Shown: piece by piece, positions 37,361 to 47,103 of the stretch | How the letters are laid out: every line of letters begins with the position of its first letter | Position numbering within the stretch: position 1 is the first letter of the stretch | DNA from: Sphingobacterium sp. SYP-B4668 | GTDB taxonomy: Bacteria; Bacteroidota; Bacteroidia; Sphingobacteriales; Sphingobacteriaceae | Assembly (NCBI RefSeq): GCF_027627455.1 | Contig: NZ_CP115483.1 | Coordinates: 2,976,001 to 3,040,000, forward strand | Direction of reading: 5' to 3' | DNA length: 64,000 nt | The notes under the pieces: generated by a model | Databases searched by the model: none | Told to the model about the DNA's origin: nothing | What the model saw: only the letters and a program-made list of their open reading frames with translations | Translations under genes and position numbers: made by a program

Positions 37361-38032
37361 ATGAAAAATACGTTCTATCTCTTGATTACATTGTTCATAT
37401 TCGCCTGTGGACAATCAAAAACACCAAACAAAAAAACGGACGCCCCTACATCCAATGATACACTTAGGTTAACATCAGACCTACCCCCTGCCACTCGAAA
37501 TGTGGAAGAAAAGAAAATCCTGTGGCGTGCAGCGAAATATGATGAAATATCAAAGGATACTGTCGATATGATTGTCATTGATGACAAAGTTGTCGCAAGT
37601 CTTTCGGAAGCACAGCGCGCCGCTGTTGGTTACATTGCAACTTTCATAGGCAATGAATGCAGTTGGGATGGCCCATATCGTGACGATCGAAGCAATTTAA
37701 AATGTCGAATATTAACAGCACTCAAGCTTGGATATCAATGCTCCGCTCAACATTTGGATTTCTTACGAAAATGGTTTAAGCAAGATCAGACAGTCCTCTC
37801 CGAACTGGAAAACTGTCCTACAATACCTGATGGTGCCACTATTCAAGACACGTTCGAAGAGATTATCCTGAAGCAGGACGGAAATCAAATCATCATAAGC
37901 GTTAAAGTTACTGGATACAATATGCGAGAAGGTAAAAGTTGGCATTGGAGCGAGATAGATTACTTTCAGGTTCAGGGAAATACTATCGTTTGTTTGAAAA
38001 AGGAAAAAAGCGAAGTGGCATTCGCGAATTAG
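37361..38032 (+). CDS. Lipoprotein of unknown function
   Basis: A 223-residue predicted lipoprotein with a short signal ending LFIFAC. After a Lys/Thr/Pro linker, the mature part has paired cysteines (NECSWDG and a C near residue 110, YQCSAQH, ENC), suggesting disulfides. I do not recognise a family. It is 130 bp after the EamA gene and converges on a methyltransferase gene. Confidence 0.65.
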   Translation: MKNTFYLLITLFIFACGQSKTPNKKTDAPTSNDTLRLTSDLPPATRNVEEKKILWRAAKYDEISKDTVDMIVIDDKVVASLSEAQRAAVGYIATFIGNECSWDGPYRDDRSNLKCRILTALKLGYQCSAQHLDFLRKWFKQDQTVLSELENCPTIPDGATIQDTFEEIILKQDGNQIIISVKVTGYNMREGKSWHWSEIDYFQVQGNTIVCLKKEKSEVAFAN

Positions 38033-38065
38033 CAAATGCCTACATTGCTTCTTTCTAAAATTTTA

Positions 38066-38782
38066 CTACTTAAAAGCTACAAAAGATGCGAAGCAGAGAT
38101 GTTTGTGCAAAATATCCACCGATGAAAATCCAACTTTTCGCAATAGATCCAACTGGAAGTCGACGCTTCTAGGACTATCTTCTTTCTCTATATACGCAAA
38201 TACGTGATCACGATAAGCTTCATCTTTCAAACCAGTCAAATATTCTCCATATTTGACCGTATAAATCAACTCTTGCATCCGAGCTTGGTTATGAGCGACT
38301 AGATCAAATATCCAGATGCTTCCACCCGGTTTTAGCCATTTGTAGCAATTTGAAAATGCAGATTCCCAGTCCGCATCATCTCGCAGGTGGTGCAATACAG
38401 CAGTAGCAATGATAACATCAAAGCTACATTCCTTTAAATTCGCACTCCTGAAATCGCCCTTTATTTCTCTAATTTCGCCAGAAGTCAACTTTTCAATCCG
38501 CTCGCGAGCCTTAGACAACATTGGCTTACTTAAATCAATTAGCGTTACGTTGGCATTAGAATTCGCTTTCATCAAGAGGTTTACGGGATAATTTCCAGCA
38601 CCACATCCAATATCGAGCACGTCATGTATCTCCGGGTAGACTTGCAAAATCCCATCCGTAATGATATCCATATTGAATTTAGCATCCAACGTAGTTTGCT
38701 GACCCGTTTTCAAATTTGCAAATCTCGCAACATCGCGATCGAATCGTTCCTCTATTTCCTTTAATGTTGATTTGTTGTCCAT
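38066..38782 (-). CDS. Class I SAM-dependent methyltransferase
   Basis: Rossmann-fold methyltransferase, 238 residues from the Met at 38782 (MDNKSTLKEIEERF). Upstream in-frame Met codons would overlap the divergent LysR gene. Motif I is VLDIGCGAGNYPVN near residue 57, the acidic loop follows as TLIDLSKPML, and motif post-II is IIATAVLHHL near residue 130. The substrate is unknown. It is divergent from the LysR regulator with about 90 bp between starts and may be its target. Confidence 0.88.
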   Translation of the reverse strand: MDNKSTLKEIEERFDRDVARFANLKTGQQTTLDAKFNMDIITDGILQVYPEIHDVLDIGCGAGNYPVNLLMKANSNANVTLIDLSKPMLSKARERIEKLTSGEIREIKGDFRSANLKECSFDVIIATAVLHHLRDDADWESAFSNCYKWLKPGGSIWIFDLVAHNQARMQELIYTVKYGEYLTGLKDEAYRDHVFAYIEKEDSPRSVDFQLDLLRKVGFSSVDILHKHLCFASFVAFK

Positions 38783-38872
38783 AATCATAGCATCTTTAAA
38801 ATTCAAAAATATAAAACTCATCAATACTCTAAAAATACTATATTTATCATCAATCAATACAAAATAAGTATC

Positions 38873-39745
38873 ATGGAAATACGACATCTTATTTACTTCA
38901 AGACCTTAGCCGAAGAACTGCATTTCGGGAGGGCTGCCCAAAAGCTTTTTATATCGCAGCCTCCATTAAGCCGTCAGATCAAAGATCTGGAAGATGAGTT
39001 GAATGTCCTTCTATTTACCCGAAATAATAAAAGAGTGGCGCTAACTCCTGCAGGTCAATACTTTCTATCTGCTTCCGAAAAAATAATCCAACAATTAAAC
39101 GATGCTAAGATTAAAGCCAAACAAATTCAGGATGCTGTCTCTGGTGAATTCAAACTGGGGTATATCAGTTCAATACCGAAGTATATCCTCGCACATATAT
39201 TGAAAATTGTAAATGAACAATATCCATTGCTGCGCGTAAGTTTATATGAGGTGTCTACGGTCAAACAGAAAGCGGCTTTGGAAAGCGGGAAGCTTGATTT
39301 AGGAATTGTACGGGCACCGCTTTTGTCTGATAAGTTAGCGACAGTACCCCTGCTTAGCGAAAATTTTTGTTTGGCTACTCCTTCACCTTTCATCAATCGT
39401 CCGCCGGAGCTTGCCAAGTTACCTTATGTTTCCTATAACAGCCGATATGCTCCAGATTATCATCAACAATTTATAGCTGTTTGTCGCCATTTGGGCTTTG
39501 AACCTCAAGTAATTCACGAATGTAATAATATGTCTTCAATCCTTGAGCTGGTTGCACATGGCTTAGGCATCGCCATCGTTCCTGAGTCTGCCCAAGGTCT
39601 TCAAGTCCATCCTGGATTACACTTCTTCCCTCTCACAGATGTTCCTTTAGGGACATCTATTTTGTTGGCTTTTGACGAGCAGAGCCAGCACCCTGCTCTG
39701 CAATTCTTTATCGACAACATATCTGAACACTATATAAACAAGTAA
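38873..39745 (+). CDS. LysR-family transcriptional regulator
   Basis: LTTR of 290 residues. The N-terminal winged helix is complete (FGRAAQKLFISQPPLSRQIKDLE, about 18-40). The effector domain covers about 90-290. It sits between a divergent methyltransferase gene and a downstream MBL-fold hydrolase gene 84 bp away; either could be the target. Ligand unknown. Confidence 0.92.
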   Translation: MEIRHLIYFKTLAEELHFGRAAQKLFISQPPLSRQIKDLEDELNVLLFTRNNKRVALTPAGQYFLSASEKIIQQLNDAKIKAKQIQDAVSGEFKLGYISSIPKYILAHILKIVNEQYPLLRVSLYEVSTVKQKAALESGKLDLGIVRAPLLSDKLATVPLLSENFCLATPSPFINRPPELAKLPYVSYNSRYAPDYHQQFIAVCRHLGFEPQVIHECNNMSSILELVAHGLGIAIVPESAQGLQVHPGLHFFPLTDVPLGTSILLAFDEQSQHPALQFFIDNISEHYINK

Positions 39746-39828
39746 GATGAAGAAAACAAGAGGTGACAATCATGCTCATAAAACCATGGAAATTTGGGAT
39801 ATTACCTTAATTATCCTAAATTTAGAGT

Positions 39829-40668
39829 ATGCAACTTTACACGATTGATACTGGATTTTTCAAGCTAGATGGAGGTGCCATGTTTGGAGTCGTTCCTAAA
39901 TCCCTCTGGCAAAAGACCAACCCACCAGATGCCCGCAACCTCTGCACTTGGGCGACCAGATTGCTGCTAATAGAAGACGGTGCACGGCTAATACTCATTG
40001 ACACTGGCCTAGGCGACAAGCAAGATGCAAAGTTTTTCGGACATTACGACCTACATGGAGATGACACCTTGGACAAATCGCTTGCTAAACATGGTTATGC
40101 TAGACAGGATATTACCGATGTATTCCTTACGCACTTGCATTTCGATCATTGCGGAGGTGCTATCGCTCGTCAAGGTGACCGATTGGTACCAGCCTTTACC
40201 AATGCCATTTATTGGAGCAATGAACGACATTGGAATTGGGCTACAGTAGATCCCAATCCAAGAGAACGCGCTTCTTTTTTAAAAGAAAACATTCTCCCTA
40301 TCCAAGAGAGTGGTCAGCTCCGATTCATAGAACAAGGTCAGAAGCTGACCAATCATATTGACATTCGATACACCTTCGGTCATACTGAGGCAATGATGCT
40401 TCCTCAAATTACTTATAAAAATAAAACAATTCTTTACATGGCCGATTTGCTTCCTTCTGTAGGGCACATACCCGTGCCCTACGTAATGAGTTACGACGTT
40501 CGCCCATTAACAACTATGGATGAGCGAAAGTCATATTGGGAAGAAATAGTCGATCACGAGTACATTCTATTCTTAGAACACGATTCGGTTCACGAATGTT
40601 GTACACTTCAACATACCGAAAAGGGAATTCGACTTAAAGACACCTTCTCTTTATCTGAAATATTATAG
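39829..40668 (+). CDS. MBL-fold metallo-hydrolase
   Basis: Cytoplasmic metallo-beta-lactamase-fold hydrolase, 279 residues. The zinc motif THLHFDH gives His102, His104, Asp106 and His107; additional ligands appear in the FGHTEAM (near 184) and LFLEHDS segments. The arrangement resembles quorum-quenching lactonase and AttM-like hydrolases, but the substrate cannot be stated. It is downstream of the LysR gene in the same direction. Confidence 0.88.
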   Translation: MQLYTIDTGFFKLDGGAMFGVVPKSLWQKTNPPDARNLCTWATRLLLIEDGARLILIDTGLGDKQDAKFFGHYDLHGDDTLDKSLAKHGYARQDITDVFLTHLHFDHCGGAIARQGDRLVPAFTNAIYWSNERHWNWATVDPNPRERASFLKENILPIQESGQLRFIEQGQKLTNHIDIRYTFGHTEAMMLPQITYKNKTILYMADLLPSVGHIPVPYVMSYDVRPLTTMDERKSYWEEIVDHEYILFLEHDSVHECCTLQHTEKGIRLKDTFSLSEIL

Positions 40669-40687
40669 TCATCAAATATTCGTACGA

Positions 40688-40723
40688 GAAGAAGCGCACT
40701 TTTCCAATCAAAACGCGCTTCTC
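40688..40723 (+). terminator. Possible hairpin after MBL-hydrolase gene
   Basis: GAAGCGC and GCGCTTC arms are separated by about 17 bases. The loop is long and there is no clear T run, so the call is weak. Confidence 0.4.
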
Positions 40724-40755
40724 CTACTAATGGCCTTATCACTTAGTCTTTTGCA

Positions 40756-40786
40756 TAAAAAAGCCCAGTACGCAATGTACCGGGCT
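40756..40786 (-). terminator. Terminator of the acnB-acnA operon
   Basis: Read leftward, AGCCCGGTAC and GTACTGGGCT form a 10-bp stem with one G-T wobble and an ATTGC loop, then T6. It lies 34 bp past the acnA stop. Confidence 0.88.
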
Positions 40787-40819
40787 ATGTTAGAAAGAGG
40801 CTTGCGAAGTCCTCTTTAT

Positions 40820-43087
40820 CTAGTTTTTTTGATTTTGACGAATAATATTCAATGCACCCCCTGCCTTGAACCAGTTGATTTGCTGTTCATTATAAGTATG
40901 GTTTGCTAAGATTTTATCTTCGCTACCATCAGCATGATGCAATACAATTGTCAAAGGAGTATTAGGCGCAAATGTAGTCAATCCCAAGATATCAATCGTA
41001 TCGTTCTCTTGGACTTTGTCATAATCTTCTTTATTAGCAAATGTCAACCCCAACATACCTTGTTTTTTCAAGTTTGTTTCATGGATACGAGCAAAAGATT
41101 TCACTAATACAGCACGAACGCCCAAATGACGAGGTTCCATAGCGGCGTGTTCACGTGAAGAACCCTCTCCATAGTTTTCATCGCCCACCACGATCGAGCC
41201 AATACCTGAGGCTTTATAAGCCCGCTGTGTTGCTGGAACTGCACCGTACTCTCCTGTCAATTGGTTCTTTACCGAATCTGTCTTTTCGTTGAAGAAGTTA
41301 ACGGCACCAATCAACATGTTGTTTGAAATATTATCCAAATGACCACGATATTTCAACCATGGGCCAGCCATAGAGATATGGTCGGTGGTACATTTACCCT
41401 TTGCCTTAATCAACAACTTCAACCCTTTTAGATCTGTTCCCTCCCAAGCTGCAAAAGGTTCCAACAATTGCAAACGATCAGAATCCGGGCTTACGGCAAC
41501 GACCACATTCGACCCATCTTCAGCTGGAGCTTGATAGCCCGCATCTTCAACCGCAAATCCTCTTTGGGGCAATTCGTCCCCTACAGGTGGGTCTAATTTC
41601 ACTTCCTCGCCTTTGCTATTCGTAAGAGTGTCAGTCAATGGATTAAAACCTAAATTACCCGAAATTGCAATAGCAGCAACCATCTCTGGTGATGTTACAA
41701 ACGCAAACGTATTCGGGTTGCCATCTGCACGCTTAGCAAAATTACGGTTGAATGAGTGTACGATTGTATTTTTTTCCTGTTTATCCGCACCGACCCGATC
41801 CCACATACCGATACATGGGCCACATGCATTGGTAAAGATTGTTGCATTCAAATCTTCAAATGTTTTCAACAATCCATCACGATCCGCAGTGTAGCGCACT
41901 TGCTCTGATCCGGGATTTATACCAAATTCTGCTCTAGTTACCAAACCTTTATCTACTGCCTGCTTTGCAATAGAAGCAGCTCTTGACAAATCTTCGTAGG
42001 AGGAGTTCGTACATGACCCAATCAATCCCCACTCTACTGTCAGTGGCCATCCGTTTTTCTGTGCTTCTTCACGCATCCGCGAAATAGGCGTATATAAATC
42101 AGGTGTAAATGGACCATTCAAACTTGGTTCCAATTCAGACAAGTTAATTTCAATTACTTGGTCAAAGTATTTTTCTGGTGCAGCATAGACTTCTGGATCA
42201 GCCGTCAGATGCTCTTTGATTGTATTGGCAGCATCAGCAACATCTTCACGGTCAGTGGCACGGAGATAACGTTCCATAGATTCATCGTATCCGAATGTAG
42301 ATGTTGTAGCACCAATTTCAGCCCCCATATTACAAATGGTTCCTTTACCCGTGCAAGACATAGATGTAGCACCTTCGCCAAAATATTCAACAATTGCACC
42401 AGTACCACCTTTGACAGTCAAAATACCCGCGACCTTAAGGATTACATCTTTTGGAGACGTCCAACCGCTTAATTTACCCGTTAATTTGACGCCAATCAAT
42501 TTCGGAAATTTCAGCTCCCATGGCAATCCTGCCATGACGTCACATGCATCAGCTCCGCCGACACCAATTGCAATCATTCCTAAACCACCCGCATTCACGG
42601 TGTGAGAGTCGGTACCGATCATCATACCACCAGGGAAAGCATAATTCTCCAATACGACTTGATGGATAATACCAGCCCCGGGTTTCCAGAAGCCAATACC
42701 ATATTTATTAGAAACGGAGCTTAAGAAATTGAATACCTCTGAGCTTTCCTGCTTTGCACGGTTCAAGTCCTTTTCGGCACCTTCCTTAGCCTGGATCAAG
42801 TGGTCGCAATGCACCGTTGAAGGCACGGCAACTTGCGCCCGACCAGCTTGCATAAACTGCAACAATGCCATTTGAGCAGTTGCATCCTGCATAGCAACAC
42901 GATCCGGAGCAAAGTCAACATAAGAGTTTCCACGCTCGTAAGCCTCTTTGGCATTGCCATCCCAAAGGTGCGCATACAAAATTTTTTCAGATAGCGTCAA
43001 AGGCTTATTGACCAATTCACGAGCAGCACGGATGCGCTCATCATATTGGCTATATACCTTTTTTATCATTTCTATATCAAATGCCAT
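40820..43087 (-). CDS. acnA: Aconitate hydratase, mitochondrial-type (second gene of tandem)
   Basis: [4Fe-4S] aconitase of the TCA cycle, citrate to isocitrate. From the Met at 43087 it has 755 residues, the length of mitochondrial-type aconitases. The cluster cysteines are visible: Cys359 (SCTNSS), Cys422 and Cys425 (ACGPC). Other motifs include [15 protein letters not shown] near residue 165 and the swivel-domain [13 protein letters not shown] near residue 650. It follows acnB by 50 bp in the same direction and shares its terminator, so the two isozymes are probably co-transcribed. Confidence 0.93.
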   Translation of the reverse strand: MAFDIEMIKKVYSQYDERIRAARELVNKPLTLSEKILYAHLWDGNAKEAYERGNSYVDFAPDRVAMQDATAQMALLQFMQAGRAQVAVPSTVHCDHLIQAKEGAEKDLNRAKQESSEVFNFLSSVSNKYGIGFWKPGAGIIHQVVLENYAFPGGMMIGTDSHTVNAGGLGMIAIGVGGADACDVMAGLPWELKFPKLIGVKLTGKLSGWTSPKDVILKVAGILTVKGGTGAIVEYFGEGATSMSCTGKGTICNMGAEIGATTSTFGYDESMERYLRATDREDVADAANTIKEHLTADPEVYAAPEKYFDQVIEINLSELEPSLNGPFTPDLYTPISRMREEAQKNGWPLTVEWGLIGSCTNSSYEDLSRAASIAKQAVDKGLVTRAEFGINPGSEQVRYTADRDGLLKTFEDLNATIFTNACGPCIGMWDRVGADKQEKNTIVHSFNRNFAKRADGNPNTFAFVTSPEMVAAIAISGNLGFNPLTDTLTNSKGEEVKLDPPVGDELPQRGFAVEDAGYQAPAEDGSNVVVAVSPDSDRLQLLEPFAAWEGTDLKGLKLLIKAKGKCTTDHISMAGPWLKYRGHLDNISNNMLIGAVNFFNEKTDSVKNQLTGEYGAVPATQRAYKASGIGSIVVGDENYGEGSSREHAAMEPRHLGVRAVLVKSFARIHETNLKKQGMLGLTFANKEDYDKVQENDTIDILGLTTFAPNTPLTIVLHHADGSEDKILANHTYNEQQINWFKAGGALNIIRQNQKN

Positions 43088-43137
43088 ATCTCTCAAATTT
43101 ATGTTATTTAATTACTTTACTCAACTATCAATAAAGT

Positions 43138-45900
43138 TTATTTTGTCGGAATCGGAGCAAATTTAGTCAGGTTAATACCTTCTACAGCAGCCTTATATTC
43201 TTCCATATTAGGAATACGACCTAAAATAGCCGAAAGTACGACTACAGGCGTCGAAGCCAATAAAGACTCTCCCTTTTTGCCATCCCTATCCTCGACCACA
43301 CGCCCTTGAAACAAACGAGTTGAAGTAGCCATGACAGTATCCCCTTTTGCAGCTTTTTCCTGATTACCCATACACAGGTTACAGCCTGGGCGCTCTAAGT
43401 ACATAATATTTTCATATTCTGTACGGGCAGCACTCTTTGGTAGGGCATCGCTAAACTCAAATCCCGAATATTTTTGTAGAAATTCCCAATCCCCTTCGTC
43501 TTTCAACTCATCTATAATATTGTAAGTAGGCGCAGCAACGACCAACGGCGCCTTAAAAGTAACCGCACCTTGCTGCTGTTCAATATTTTTCAACATTTTT
43601 GAAACTATCTTCAAGTCGTCTTTGTGAACCATGCATGACCCCACAAATCCTAGGTCTACCTTTTTATTGCCGCCGTAGTATGACAATTCGCGTATAGTAT
43701 CATGCGTATAACGCTTGGATACATCAGCATTATTGACATCAGGATCGGCAATCATTGGCTCCTCAATGATATTCAAATCAATAACGACCTCAGCGTAATA
43801 TTTTGCATTTGTATCTGGAGTCAATGCTGGCTTAACACCAGATTTAATTTCTTCAATACGTCTGTTTGCTTTCTCAATTAAACCCTGTAGCACATTATTT
43901 TTATTTTCCATCCCCTTATCAATCATGATTTGGATACGGTTTTTAGCTATCTCTAAAGATTCAATTAACGTGTCGTCTTGTGAAATACAGATGGAAGCTT
44001 TTGCTTTCATCTCTGCAGTCCAGTCCGTAAATGTAAATGCCTGATCCGCTAAGAGCGTACCGATATGCACTTCGATGATTCTACCTTGGAAAACGTTTTC
44101 ACCAGCAAATTGTTGTAGCATTTGTGATTGAGTAGCGTGGACAACGTCACGAAAATCCATATGCTCTTTCATGCTACCTTTGAAAGTAACTTTTACCGAT
44201 TCAGGAATTGGCATAGAAGCCTCACCTGTCGCTAATGCTAAAGCAACAGTACCAGAGTCAGCACCAAAAGCAACACCTTTGGACATACGTGTATGCGAAT
44301 CACCACCGATAATAATCGCCCATTCGTCTATCGTAATATCATTCAGCACTTTGTGGATTACATCTGTCATCGAGTGATAAGAACCTTTAGGGTCGCGCGC
44401 CGTAATCAATCCAAAGTCATTCATAAATTTCATCAGTTTTGGAATATTAGCTTGCGCTTTTTTATCCCATACCGATGCCGTGTGACATCCAGATTGATAA
44501 GCTCCGTCAACGGTTGGAGCGATTACTGTAGCCGCCATTGCTTCCAGCTCTTGCGCAGTCATCAGCCCCGTTGTATCTTGAGAGCCCACAATATTCACTT
44601 TTACACGAACGTCCGAACCAGCATGCAATACCTTACCCGGACTTACACCAACAGCATTCTTGTTAAAGATTTTTTCTACTGCGGTCAGTCCTTGCCCCTC
44701 GATTGTGATCTCTTTAGCAGGCGCAAATACCGCGGGAGCTTCTACCCCTAGAGTCTGTGCCGCGAAAGTTTGGATTTTTTTACCAAATACGATAGCATAA
44801 GAGCCACCTGCTTTGATAAATTCCATTTTTTGAGGAGTAAGTGCTTTCGAAATATCAATTAACTCCTCAGTACCATTGTATAATTTTTTTGTCTTCGTAT
44901 TGATAGTTAGTACAGTACCTGTAGCAACAGAATATACTTCTTCTAAAATTGGTTCATCTTTTTCATTACGAACAACGTTTCCATTTGCATCGACCTTTTT
45001 CACCCAGTTTTTAAGATCGACACCAATACCACCGGTAACATCCACTGTCGTTAAGAAAATTGGCGAGATGCCGTTCGTACCTCCTACGATTGGTGCTATA
45101 TTGACAAAAGGAACATAAGGGCTAGCTTGCTTACCCGTCCATAACGCTACATTATTGACACCTGACATACGTGATGAACCCACGCCCATCGTTCCCTTTT
45201 CAGCAATCAGCATCACACTTTTACCAACGTGCTGCCGCTGCAGGTCCTGAATCTGTTGTTGTGCTTCGGGCGTAATCATACATTTACCATGTAGCTCACG
45301 GTCTGAGCGCGAGTGCGCTTGATTACCTGGAGATAGCAAATCTGTCGAAATATCACCCTCGCCTGCTATAAAAGTGACAATCTGAATTTCTTCTGCCACT
45401 TCAGGAAGTTTAGTAAAGAATTCCGCTTTTACATAACTTTCTAGAATATCTTTTGCAATAACGTTGCCTTGTTCGAACGCTTCTTTCAAACGAGCTGTAT
45501 CCGCATCATAAAGGAAAACTTGCGTTTTAAGTACTTCAGCAGCTTGCTGTGCTATAGCACTATCAGTACCCAAAGCTAAATCCAATAATACATCTATAGA
45601 AGGTCCACCCTTCATATGAGACAATAACTCAAAAGCAAAATTAGGAGCAATTTCAGCTACAGCCGATTCACCCAAAATGATTTCCTTTAAGAATTGGGCC
45701 TTAACCCCTGCTGCTGGAGTTGTACCCGGCAGAGTATTATAAATAAACAACTTTAGAGACTCTGCTCTATTCTCATTGTTCACGTCTTTAATTTGAGCAA
45801 TTATCTCACTTAGTAATTCTGCTCCGTCAATTGGCTTAGGATGTAACCCTTGGCCTTCTCGTTCTACAACCTCTAGTACGTAATCGTTGTAAATACTCAT
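43138..45900 (-). CDS. acnB: Bifunctional aconitate hydratase 2 / 2-methylisocitrate dehydratase
   Basis: AcnB-type aconitase, which can also dehydrate 2-methylisocitrate. From the Met at 45900 (MSIYNDYVLEVVER) it has 920 residues; an upstream in-frame start at 45960 would read through a palindrome and is rejected. In order: HEAT-like helical domain (about 1-160), swivel domain, then the three aconitase core domains. The cluster ligands are Cys756 (GSCMVHKDD), Cys840 and Cys843 (CNLCMGN). GDSHTRMSKGVAFGADSG is near residue 535. Its leader holds striking inverted repeats. First gene of a two-aconitase operon. Confidence 0.95.
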   Translation of the reverse strand: MSIYNDYVLEVVEREGQGLHPKPIDGAELLSEIIAQIKDVNNENRAESLKLFIYNTLPGTTPAAGVKAQFLKEIILGESAVAEIAPNFAFELLSHMKGGPSIDVLLDLALGTDSAIAQQAAEVLKTQVFLYDADTARLKEAFEQGNVIAKDILESYVKAEFFTKLPEVAEEIQIVTFIAGEGDISTDLLSPGNQAHSRSDRELHGKCMITPEAQQQIQDLQRQHVGKSVMLIAEKGTMGVGSSRMSGVNNVALWTGKQASPYVPFVNIAPIVGGTNGISPIFLTTVDVTGGIGVDLKNWVKKVDANGNVVRNEKDEPILEEVYSVATGTVLTINTKTKKLYNGTEELIDISKALTPQKMEFIKAGGSYAIVFGKKIQTFAAQTLGVEAPAVFAPAKEITIEGQGLTAVEKIFNKNAVGVSPGKVLHAGSDVRVKVNIVGSQDTTGLMTAQELEAMAATVIAPTVDGAYQSGCHTASVWDKKAQANIPKLMKFMNDFGLITARDPKGSYHSMTDVIHKVLNDITIDEWAIIIGGDSHTRMSKGVAFGADSGTVALALATGEASMPIPESVKVTFKGSMKEHMDFRDVVHATQSQMLQQFAGENVFQGRIIEVHIGTLLADQAFTFTDWTAEMKAKASICISQDDTLIESLEIAKNRIQIMIDKGMENKNNVLQGLIEKANRRIEEIKSGVKPALTPDTNAKYYAEVVIDLNIIEEPMIADPDVNNADVSKRYTHDTIRELSYYGGNKKVDLGFVGSCMVHKDDLKIVSKMLKNIEQQQGAVTFKAPLVVAAPTYNIIDELKDEGDWEFLQKYSGFEFSDALPKSAARTEYENIMYLERPGCNLCMGNQEKAAKGDTVMATSTRLFQGRVVEDRDGKKGESLLASTPVVVLSAILGRIPNMEEYKAAVEGINLTKFAPIPTK

Positions 45901-45924
45901 AGATATCAATATTTCTATTTTAAA

Positions 45925-45958
45925 GGTAGTGCAAAATAAATATTTATTTTGCACTACC
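45925..45958. promoter_or_regulatory. 34-bp perfect palindrome in the acnB leader
   Basis: Bases 45925-45941 and 45942-45958 are exact reverse complements (half site GGTAGTGCAAAATAAAT). It is centred about 41 bp upstream of the acnB start codon. It could be a protein-binding operator or an mRNA hairpin just before the start; no T run makes a terminator unlikely. Confidence 0.6.
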
Positions 45959-46053
45959 ATTTTTGTTATAAATTTAAGCTAACGCTCCATGTGGTGACCT
46001 CCACCATCAGCCTTTAATTAGCTCGTTTGTTTCTCGTTTATGTGTTGATTGAT

Positions 46054-46079
46054 TTATCGTAAAACAACTCTTACGATAA
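46054..46079. promoter_or_regulatory. Operator-like inverted repeat upstream of acnB
   Basis: TTATCGTAA (46054-46062) and TTACGATAA (46071-46079) are perfect inverted repeats with an 8-base spacer. They overlap the start point expected from the -7-like box TATTTTTG (minus strand, 46084-46091). This is a typical place for a repressor site. Confidence 0.5.
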
Positions 46080-46083
46080 GCTG

Positions 46084-46091
46084 CAAAAATA
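46084..46091 (-). promoter_or_regulatory. Putative -7 box of the acnB operon
   Basis: The minus strand reads TATTTTTG (consensus TANNTTTG). It would give a leader of about 175 nt before acnB. No matching -33 TTG was found, so this is tentative. Confidence 0.4.
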
Positions 46092-46213
46092 GGGAAAATC
46101 AAACTTTAAACGCATGCATTCCATTTATTTAAGACAATTTGGAATTATTCTAAACAGACCCCTTAGAATCCCATGACGTTTTCTGAAATCTTTAATTTTG
46201 CATTCACAAAACT

Positions 46214-46253
46214 TCAAAAAAAAGAGGTGATTTATTTTACCAAACCACCTCTT
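46214..46253 (-). terminator. Terminator of rpe
   Basis: Read leftward, AAGAGGTG and CACCTCTT arms close an extended AT-rich loop and T8 follows. It begins 5 bp after the rpe stop. Confidence 0.8.
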
Positions 46254-46257
46254 CCTT

Positions 46258-46938
46258 TTATATATTTTGTACGTTTATATCAATATCTTTCAGCGATTTC
46301 ACTGTCGCTATAGGGTCCTTCGCACTGAACACGAAAGAACCGGCGACCAAAACATCTGCCCCTGCTTTCAACAATCGAGCGGCATTATCTGTGGTAACGC
46401 CCCCATCGACTTCAATAAATAACCCATCATTGACACCTTGGGCCATACCTCGGAGTTCCTGAACTTTGGCATAAGTATTTGTGATAAACTTCTGTCCACC
46501 AAATCCAGGATTTACCGACATTAGACATACCAAATCCAAATCTGCCAAAACATCTTTTAGAAGTGCTACAGGAGTATGCGGATTTAACGCCACGCCTGCT
46601 TTACACCCCAATTCTTTAATTGCAGCAAGTGTCCGATGTAAATGTGTACATGCCTCATAATGAACCGTGATAATATCCGCACCTGAATCTTTACACACCT
46701 TCAAATAGCGATCTGGATCCACAATCATCAAATGTACATCTAAAGGCTTTGTAGCATGCTTCGCTATCGCCTGCATCACAGGAAAGCCAAAAGATATATT
46801 TGGGACAAACACGCCATCCATGATATCAATATGGAACCAATCGGCTTCACTATTATTGACCATTTGAATATCATCACGAAGATTTGCAAAATCAGCAGCT
46901 AGTACAGAAGGTGCTATAAGATGTTTTTGAAGAGACAT
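46258..46938 (-). CDS. rpe: Ribulose-phosphate 3-epimerase
   Basis: Pentose-phosphate-pathway epimerase interconverting ribulose-5-phosphate and xylulose-5-phosphate. The 226-residue TIM barrel shows all signatures: APSVLAADFANL near residue 9, HIDIMDGVFVPNISFG near 37, LDVHLMI near 67, the phosphate and metal motif VNPGFGGQKF near 142, EVDGGV near 176 and LVAGSFVF near 197. Cytoplasmic. It is monocistronic with its own terminator and divergent from the HD-hydrolase gene. Confidence 0.96.
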   Translation of the reverse strand: MSLQKHLIAPSVLAADFANLRDDIQMVNNSEADWFHIDIMDGVFVPNISFGFPVMQAIAKHATKPLDVHLMIVDPDRYLKVCKDSGADIITVHYEACTHLHRTLAAIKELGCKAGVALNPHTPVALLKDVLADLDLVCLMSVNPGFGGQKFITNTYAKVQELRGMAQGVNDGLFIEVDGGVTTDNAARLLKAGADVLVAGSFVFSAKDPIATVKSLKDIDINVQNI

Positions 46939-47103
46939 TAATTTTTATAGTTTTTTGTTTCTGCTGCAAAGATACATAAGTCTATAGGATATCCGAATCC
47001 TTAATCTAAAAACTGAACATTCTCCGACAAATCACCGCTTTTGGCAATGGAAACACTCAAATATTAATTACATTTGTTACATAATATCGCTAATTTAACG
47101 CTT

